From Chryseosolibacter indicum (GTDB taxonomy: Bacteria; Bacteroidota; Bacteroidia; Cytophagales; Cyclobacteriaceae), in NCBI RefSeq assembly GCF_018598585.1, contig NZ_JAHESD010000003.1, forward strand, positions 62,001 through 126,000: a stretch of DNA of 64,000 nt. The letters are read 5' to 3'. Under the pieces are notes generated by a model. It saw nothing but the letters and a program-made list of their open reading frames with translations. It did not search any database and had not been told where the DNA came from. This document shows, in pieces, positions 58,792 to 64,000 of the stretch. The translations under genes were made by a program, and so were the position numbers. Numbering within the stretch: the stretch's first letter is position 1; every line of letters starts with the position of its first letter.

Positions 58792-59409
58792 CTAATTTGA
58801 GATTTTAGTTAGTTGTGTCAAGAACTTGGTGTAGTCCTCAATAGTGTCTAAATCAAACTCTCCATTTTCGAATGGAATTGTCGTTGAATCATCAGTACAG
58901 GATTCAATAACTCTTTTTGCTCCCTCATCGTCTCCCAATAGTGTTAAGTTATTATACAACTGTTTATCGAATAGAGCAGGTGTTCCGGTTGTTTTTAAAT
59001 AGCTGGAAGCTACTACTGGCTTAGAAAGCCGACTGTATGCATTAATAAGCTTGTTGATATGGTCTTTAGTAAGGAAAGGTTGATCGCATACAGAAATAAT
59101 AACCGCATCTAAATCTTTTCTTAATTCGTTTATGCTTTGTAGGCCGTATTTAATAGATGTGCCGATTCCTCTTTGCCAGTTTGGGTTTATGGTATATTTA
59201 ATTGGTAAGTCTTTTATTAGACTTTGATGTTCTGCTTGACGAGCGCCCAACACTACTAACGTTTCATCGACATTTGATGAAAGTACTTCCTTTATGGTTT
59301 TTATTAATAGAGGTTCGCCGTTAATGGGTAATAATTGTTTAGACTGTCCCATTCTCGAAGAAGATCCTGCTGCAAGAATGATGCATCCAATTGAGACTTC
59401 TTTGGTCAT
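58792..59409 (-). CDS. mocA: Molybdenum cofactor cytidylyltransferase-like NTP transferase (MocA family)
   Basis: 205 residues. The nucleotide motif CIILAAGSSSRMGQSKQLLPINGEPLL is complete, with AVIISVCDQPFL (metal Asp) and GTPALFDKQLYNNLTLLGDDEGAKRVI. MocA makes MCD from Mo-MPT and CTP for xanthine dehydrogenase-type enzymes. Seven bases downstream of the xdhC start-side neighbour, so cotranscribed. The alternative is another MobA-like role. Confidence 0.88.
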   Translation of the reverse strand: MTKEVSIGCIILAAGSSSRMGQSKQLLPINGEPLLIKTIKEVLSSNVDETLVVLGARQAEHQSLIKDLPIKYTINPNWQRGIGTSIKYGLQSINELRKDLDAVIISVCDQPFLTKDHINKLINAYSRLSKPVVASSYLKTTGTPALFDKQLYNNLTLLGDDEGAKRVIESCTDDSTTIPFENGEFDLDTIEDYTKFLTQLTKISN

Positions 59410-59416
59410 TAAATAA

Positions 59417-60592
59417 TTAAAGGTTGGAAGATTTTCGGTATTCTCTATCGGCTAAATAGACTTGTTTAAAAACCTGGTCGCTTTGCTGATCGCGATGATG
59501 AATAGGTGCATTTCTATACTTTAAAAAGCCGCCTGACCTGTTTGAAAATTTACTCTGAATTTCTGCAATAATACTGATTGCAATTTCATCTGGTGTTTCT
59601 GCGCCAATATCAAGTCCAATAGGCGAGTGAATACGATTAAGATCATTGTCGTCGAACACAATTCCTTCTTGCGCAAGTTCCTCTTTCATTTTATCAAATC
59701 TTTTTCTAGGCCCCAGTATGCCTATATAAGGTGATGGCGTTCCTAGAAGTTTTCGGAGAACATCGCGGTCATATTCGTAGTTGTGTGACATAAGAACACA
59801 AGCAGTGTATGGGGTAATCGAAAAATCACGGTCAACAAAGTCTCTATGACAAAGTGAAAGTTTGTCAACCCCGGGAAAAAAGGTAGGTGCAATATGAGCT
59901 ACACATTCATCAGTAATCTGTACAAGCCAGCCTAGGGATTTTGCTAGTTGACTTACAGGTCTTGCATCAAAACCTCCTCCGAATATTATGAGTGAGGTTG
60001 AAGGTTGTATTAATTCAATAAACACTTCTGTTTGCCCATTAGCAGATGTATAACTGTTAGCATATGATTTTTTGTTTAAGAAAACCTCTTTAAGATCTTT
60101 TTTTACTTCACTAGTGAGACTGCTATTGGAAAATGAAATTTTAACGTTTTCATTTTGAATCAGTAGCTTTTCTCCAATTAATGTTCCATTGAAAACAGTG
60201 GCAATACCAGTAGGAATGTTAGTATTAATAATTTCCCTAAGAAGATTTATTGGATTTTTTGCGTCTTGTTCATCAATCGGTTCTATTAAAACATCAATCA
60301 CACCGTTACAGCCAAGACCGATGCCCAGGTTTTGATTGCTTTCTTCCCTGGTGTCGTAAGTAACGGTCATAGGTTTTTTATCCAGTATTACCTGTCTTGC
60401 TTTTCGTAATGCATCACCCTCCAGACAGCCACCGCTAATAGATCCAGTCCACCTTCCATTGTCAGTAATTAACATTCTCGCCCCCGGACTCCTGTAAGAA
60501 GACCCGCGAACTCTAACAACTGTAGCAAGGGCTGCTTTCTGCTGTTTTTCGATTTTAGAAAATGCTTCTACAATAGCGATCAGTTCTTTCAT
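59417..60592 (-). CDS. XdhC-family molybdenum cofactor insertion protein
   Basis: 391 residues. N-terminal XdhC/CoxI domain with GSISGGCLEGDA (conserved Cys near residue 56) and the C-terminal Rossmann domain LIIFGGGFDARPVSQLAKSLGW. Family members deliver sulfurated Moco to xanthine dehydrogenase or CO-dehydrogenase relatives. Its partner mocA is adjacent; the target oxidoreductase genes are not in the window. Confidence 0.92.
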   Translation of the reverse strand: MKELIAIVEAFSKIEKQQKAALATVVRVRGSSYRSPGARMLITDNGRWTGSISGGCLEGDALRKARQVILDKKPMTVTYDTREESNQNLGIGLGCNGVIDVLIEPIDEQDAKNPINLLREIINTNIPTGIATVFNGTLIGEKLLIQNENVKISFSNSSLTSEVKKDLKEVFLNKKSYANSYTSANGQTEVFIELIQPSTSLIIFGGGFDARPVSQLAKSLGWLVQITDECVAHIAPTFFPGVDKLSLCHRDFVDRDFSITPYTACVLMSHNYEYDRDVLRKLLGTPSPYIGILGPRKRFDKMKEELAQEGIVFDDNDLNRIHSPIGLDIGAETPDEIAISIIAEIQSKFSNRSGGFLKYRNAPIHHRDQQSDQVFKQVYLADREYRKSSNL

Positions 60593-60625
60593 GTTCTGCT
60601 AATATCAGGACTAATATAAAAAAAG

Positions 60626-60658
60626 AAAGCCGTCCACCTGCATTTGGTAGACGGCTTT
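60626..60658 (-). terminator. Terminator of the HEIGH protease gene and convergent/divergent boundary
   Basis: A 13-bp stem AAAGCCGTCTACC/GGTGGACGGCTTT with a 7-base loop, followed on the minus strand by CTTTTTTT. It lies between the protease stop and the xdhC start. Confidence 0.85.
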
Positions 60659-60676
60659 TGGTCAGGTTATATATGC

Positions 60677-61501
60677 TTAGTATATGGTAGACAAAGCAGT
60701 TTTATCGCCGGACGTAAAAGGACGATCACCACCATTTGAACAAGCAAGCATATACGAGCCTGATTCAGGATTTGTTGGTGTGCCAGGTATGTGTACTGCA
60801 CCATATTGCGAAGGGCCTTCGTTTCCTGCACCGCTAGAGCCACAACTAAATGCTCTGTTCATATAATCTGTATGACGTAGTCCAATAGCATGTCCAATTT
60901 CATGTGCAATAACAGTTGTAGCGTCAGCTCTACGACTTGACCCATTGTAAACATATGTGTTTAATTTGATTGGGCTTGCAGGATTTCCACTGGCACTAGG
61001 AAAGCCGGCGCTTTGCCCTAGTGTAACAAAACCGCCGCTAGGTAATTCATACATCGTTAGTATTTGAATATTCGCTCCGGTTTTTGTTGTTGTTCTTTGG
61101 AATTTTAATGTGAGATTTTCAGCATTATAGCGAGCAAGTGCAGCGTCAAAAGAACTTTGCATATATGAATCGAAGCCAGGATCCATGTATATTTTTAATG
61201 TTCTTGGGGTGCTTTTTACAATGTTGGTTGTTCTGTAGTGCTCCTCACCTGCTTTTCCGCCTAGCCCGACAGGTGCAACGAGGTCATCAATTTGATTTTC
61301 TGTTAAAAAGATATCATATTCAACAATGTACCCATTTCCTGATTTCTTTAATCCTTCATTCGTATGGAAGCCTGCGGCTTCCAGTTTGGAAATAATTTCT
61401 TTCGGAACATCATTTCGTAGTTCTTCTTGTTGTTCTTCACAAGAAAGCATAGCGGTAAACACCAACGCTATGCTTAGCGTTGTAGCATGAATTCTCTTCA
61501 T
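60677..61501 (-). CDS. HEIGH-type zinc metalloprotease lipoprotein (M57-like)
   Basis: 274 residues. Lipoprotein signal with lipobox AMLSC (C21). The zinc site HEIGHAIGLRH (HExxHxxGxxH) is complete, followed by the family's GNEGPSQYGAVHIPGTPT and SGSYMLACSNGG. Similar secreted proteases (dual-action HEIGH family) occur in Bacteroidota. Probably an envelope-anchored protease; substrate unknown. Divergent from the S8 protease. Confidence 0.9.
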   Translation of the reverse strand: MKRIHATTLSIALVFTAMLSCEEQQEELRNDVPKEIISKLEAAGFHTNEGLKKSGNGYIVEYDIFLTENQIDDLVAPVGLGGKAGEEHYRTTNIVKSTPRTLKIYMDPGFDSYMQSSFDAALARYNAENLTLKFQRTTTKTGANIQILTMYELPSGGFVTLGQSAGFPSASGNPASPIKLNTYVYNGSSRRADATTVIAHEIGHAIGLRHTDYMNRAFSCGSSGAGNEGPSQYGAVHIPGTPTNPESGSYMLACSNGGDRPFTSGDKTALSTIY

Positions 61502-61609
61502 AAGTTTTTAAAAATTTAGGTTTGAGTGATTAATGTGTTTGATGAAATAATAAATTAAACGTTAACTTTTCAAGAAATTGGTGAAATATAATTTTAGAAA
61601 ATCTTCTGA

Positions 61610-64000
61610 ATGAAGAACAAACAGGTTTATATACTTTTTTCTGTCGTTTCTTTTCTTTCTATAACGTTACCGGTATCTGTTATTTCTCAAATTAGAAGTG
61701 ACAACTTGTTTTCTAGACAGCGTAATCTCATGCCAAAATCAGATAGTTACTTCGTTATCTCCTATTCTAATAACGAAATACAGAATCTAAGGAAGAGTGA
61801 GTCGGTAAGATACCTCAGAAAATTGTCTGCTACTAAGTATATAATTGCTTTCAACGGAGTTCCTAGCGTTCCGTTTTACATCAAAGGCCAATCAAAGGAT
61901 GACAATAGTTGGAAACTCCCTTCGGGTACTAATATTGCTGATCAAAAGGAATGCAAATATGTTGTTTGTGTACTAGATATAGATGCTTTTATAAAAGCGA
62001 ATAATAGTAATGATGTAAATATTATCAATATCTACGATGACTCACAAACTATAATAATCAGAATTAAGGACGATAAAACGTTAAATCAGCTTTTAGAGTT
62101 GAGTAATGTTGTTTTTGTAAAACCATATCAATCTGCTAAAGAAGAGTCACCTAATTCCTTTCAAGATAATAGTGTAAATAAAATTAATATCGTACATCAC
62201 GAGAATCCTTTTATAGCTGGGGAAGATTTGACAGTATGTGTTAAGGAAAGGACTATTGATAAAACTGACATTGATCTTAAGAATAGAATTATTAATTCTG
62301 AACTTGAAGATTCACAAGTTTCTTTACATGCGAATCAGATTGCAACTATGATTGCAGGAGGAGGAAATACCCTTCACACTGCTCGTGGTGCTTCATGGAA
62401 AAGCCGAGTAATGTCATCGAGTTTTGATAATCTCTTTCCTGATAATATTAGGGAGTTACAGGGCAATGGTGTTACTGTACAGAATCATTCATATGGTGTT
62501 GCTATCGAGAATTATTACGGACCGGAGGCGCATGCTTATGATGAAAGTATAAATAAAGCACCAGAGATACTTCATGTTTTTTCATCAGGAAATTCAGGTG
62601 AGGAGATTCCTTTAACTGGCAATTATGCCGGGTTGGGAAGGTATTCAAATATTACTGGTAATATGAAGATGTCAAAAAATGCTTTGGTTGTAGGAGGACA
62701 TAGTAGAGAACTTCAAGTAGATTCTCGTATTTCTAGGGGCCCCGCCTATGATGGACGCATAAAGCCTGAAGTAGTAGCATTTGGTCCCGAAGGTTCTTCA
62801 GACGCAGCTGCGGTAGCTTCTGGTACTGCTTTACTTTTACAGGATGCCTACACGCAGATTAATGAAAAGATTCCTTCATGTGACTTGGTGAGGTCTGTTA
62901 TGATTGCTGGGGCGGATGACGTAGGAGCCGTAGGGATAGATCATGTGACTGGATATGGTGCTATTAACGCTTACAGATCAATACAACTTATAAAGAATAA
63001 ATGGTTTTATCAGGACTCGCTTCAAGATAATCAGGATAAATTGGTATCACTTGATGTGCCTGCAGGAATAAAGTCTCTTAAAGTCACCTTAAGTTGGATT
63101 GATCCAGCTGCAACTGCCGGAGATGTTCAGGCTTTAGTAAATGACATTGATCTTAAAGTTATCGATGATGATCAAAACACAATATTGCCATGGTGTTTAA
63201 GTAGTTATCCTCACATTGACTCTCTATCTCTAATTGCAAAACGTCGTGAAGATCATTTGAATAATAATGAAATAATAACAATAGAAAATCCGCGGGAAGG
63301 GAAGTACATAATAAAAGTATCTTCTAAAGCCTTGGCTACATCTTATCAAAAGTACTCGGTAACCTTCTTCATGGATAGTATAGACAGCTTTAAATGGACT
63401 TACCCTACAGGTTCCGATCCTCATCCTACAAACTCTGAAAAGTATTTAAGATGGAATACGACTTACAATGGGATAGGAGATTTAGCTGTTAGCGTTAACG
63501 GATCTTCTTACGTAACTATTAGTAATAGTGTCAGTTTAAATGGAGGATTCTATAAATGGCTTACTCCGGATAGTACGGGAACAGCAGTGGTTAGAATGAA
63601 GATACATGATAAAACTTACTACAGTGATACTTTTTATATTACGCCGCCTGTAAATGTATCGATAGGATATAATTGTGATGATGAAGTAATGATAAATTGG
63701 AACGCCATCGAGAAAGCAACTGCTTATCGAATATATACTCTAGGGGATTTATTTTTAAAACCTTTGACAGAGGTTGGAGATACTTCATTCATTATTAAAA
63801 AAGGTCACTTAGTTGACGAGTACGTGGCGGTAGAACCTCTAATGGACAAAAAATCTGGCGGTGTAAGAAGCATTAGCTACAATGTGGGAACACAAGGAGT
63901 TAATTGTTATTACTTAACTTTTACTGCTCAAGCTGTTGAATCATCTGCCTTATTAACCTTAAATCTTAGCACTTCAACCCAGGTTCAGAAGATAATCTGG
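61610..64000 (+). CDS. Subtilisin-like (S8) serine protease, 3' part outside window
   Basis: 797 residues visible; the frame is open at base 64000. Signal peptide at 1-27. The S8 domain keeps the catalytic His (H240 in SLHANQIATMIAG), the oxyanion Asn (N328 in SSGNSG) and the catalytic Ser (S397 in GSSDAAA). At the usual Asp motif, VCVKERTID aligns Glu213 where Asp is expected (VaVlDtGid). Beta-rich modules follow (SWIDPAATAGDVQALVNDIDLKV; repeated SVNGSSYVTISN pattern; fibronectin-like WNAIEKATAYRIY). A T9SS sorting domain would be expected beyond the edge. Confidence 0.88.
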   Translation, partial: MKNKQVYILFSVVSFLSITLPVSVISQIRSDNLFSRQRNLMPKSDSYFVISYSNNEIQNLRKSESVRYLRKLSATKYIIAFNGVPSVPFYIKGQSKDDNSWKLPSGTNIADQKECKYVVCVLDIDAFIKANNSNDVNIINIYDDSQTIIIRIKDDKTLNQLLELSNVVFVKPYQSAKEESPNSFQDNSVNKINIVHHENPFIAGEDLTVCVKERTIDKTDIDLKNRIINSELEDSQVSLHANQIATMIAGGGNTLHTARGASWKSRVMSSSFDNLFPDNIRELQGNGVTVQNHSYGVAIENYYGPEAHAYDESINKAPEILHVFSSGNSGEEIPLTGNYAGLGRYSNITGNMKMSKNALVVGGHSRELQVDSRISRGPAYDGRIKPEVVAFGPEGSSDAAAVASGTALLLQDAYTQINEKIPSCDLVRSVMIAGADDVGAVGIDHVTGYGAINAYRSIQLIKNKWFYQDSLQDNQDKLVSLDVPAGIKSLKVTLSWIDPAATAGDVQALVNDIDLKVIDDDQNTILPWCLSSYPHIDSLSLIAKRREDHLNNNEIITIENPREGKYIIKVSSKALATSYQKYSVTFFMDSIDSFKWTYPTGSDPHPTNSEKYLRWNTTYNGIGDLAVSVNGSSYVTISNSVSLNGGFYKWLTPDSTGTAVVRMKIHDKTYYSDTFYITPPVNVSIGYNCDDEVMINWNAIEKATAYRIYTLGDLFLKPLTEVGDTSFIIKKGHLVDEYVAVEPLMDKKSGGVRSISYNVGTQGVNCYYLTFTAQAVESSALLTLNLSTSTQVQKIIW

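Overview
This window looks like a chromosomal segment of a Bacteroidota bacterium, most likely a member of the Cytophagales or a close relative; the genus cannot be named from the sequence alone. The evidence is: promoters of the Bacteroidota type (TTG, about 18-20 bases, TAnnTTTG) before tRNA, ribosomal and metY transcripts; almost no Shine-Dalgarno sequences; a secreted protein ending in a type IX secretion (T9SS) type A sorting domain; DUF3467 between rpoC and rpsL; a DUF2723/GT117 membrane glycosyltransferase; and DUF721 directly after recF. Most of the window is ordinary core genome, with one large surface-glycan locus.

Layout. 1-1.8 kb (minus strand): a SAM (S-box) riboswitch, a 51-residue peptide with 11 cysteines, and metY (3' end outside the window). 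2-9.2 kb: two uncharacterised small genes, a DinB-fold protein, fabG, lpdA and a GT117 membrane glycosyltransferase. 9.3-12.6 kb: three conserved envelope or TPR genes of unknown role. 12.5-28.7 kb: a glycan locus with Wzm/Wzt-type ABC export genes, about nine glycosyltransferases, four methyltransferase genes (two adjacent FkbM types), an AsnB-type amidotransferase and two glycosyltransferase-like genes that I cannot place in a family. Genes from 13.6 to 28.7 kb all point the same way, with overlaps or gaps of a few bases, and look by eye more AT-rich than the flanks. 28.8-32.3 kb: a large PKD/T9SS surface protein. 32.5-40.3 kb: an Lrp-type regulator, a PyrR-like phosphoribosyltransferase, panB, a CAP protein, icd, ribH, a TPR membrane protein, pdhA, recF and DUF721. 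40.3-41 kb: a gene-poor stretch with two strong hairpins and a possible gene remnant.

41-58.7 kb is the translation/transcription super-cluster: tRNA-Tyr, tRNA-Gly, tRNA-Thr, tuf, tRNA-Trp, secE, nusG, rplK, rplA, rplJ, rplL, rpoB, rpoC, DUF3467, rpsL, rpsG, fusA, rpsJ. It contains tRNA debris: a 5' half of a second tRNA-Thr, a 3' tRNA-like fragment and tRNA-Trp-like 5' copies. The str operon stops at a strong terminator after rpsJ instead of running into rplC. 58.8-64 kb: a MocA/XdhC pair for molybdenum-hydroxylase maturation, a HEIGH-type metalloprotease lipoprotein and a subtilisin-like protease cut by the window end.

The most unusual feature is at the left end: a SAM riboswitch whose closing helix lies about 11 bases before the start of a peptide ending in a run of cysteine codons, itself upstream of the sulfhydrylase gene metY. 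This suggests a two-input (SAM and cysteine) control element or a regulated metal/thiol-binding peptide. The tRNA debris, the truncated str operon, the orphan ORF at 40.7 kb and the unplaced glycan-locus proteins also deserve checking.
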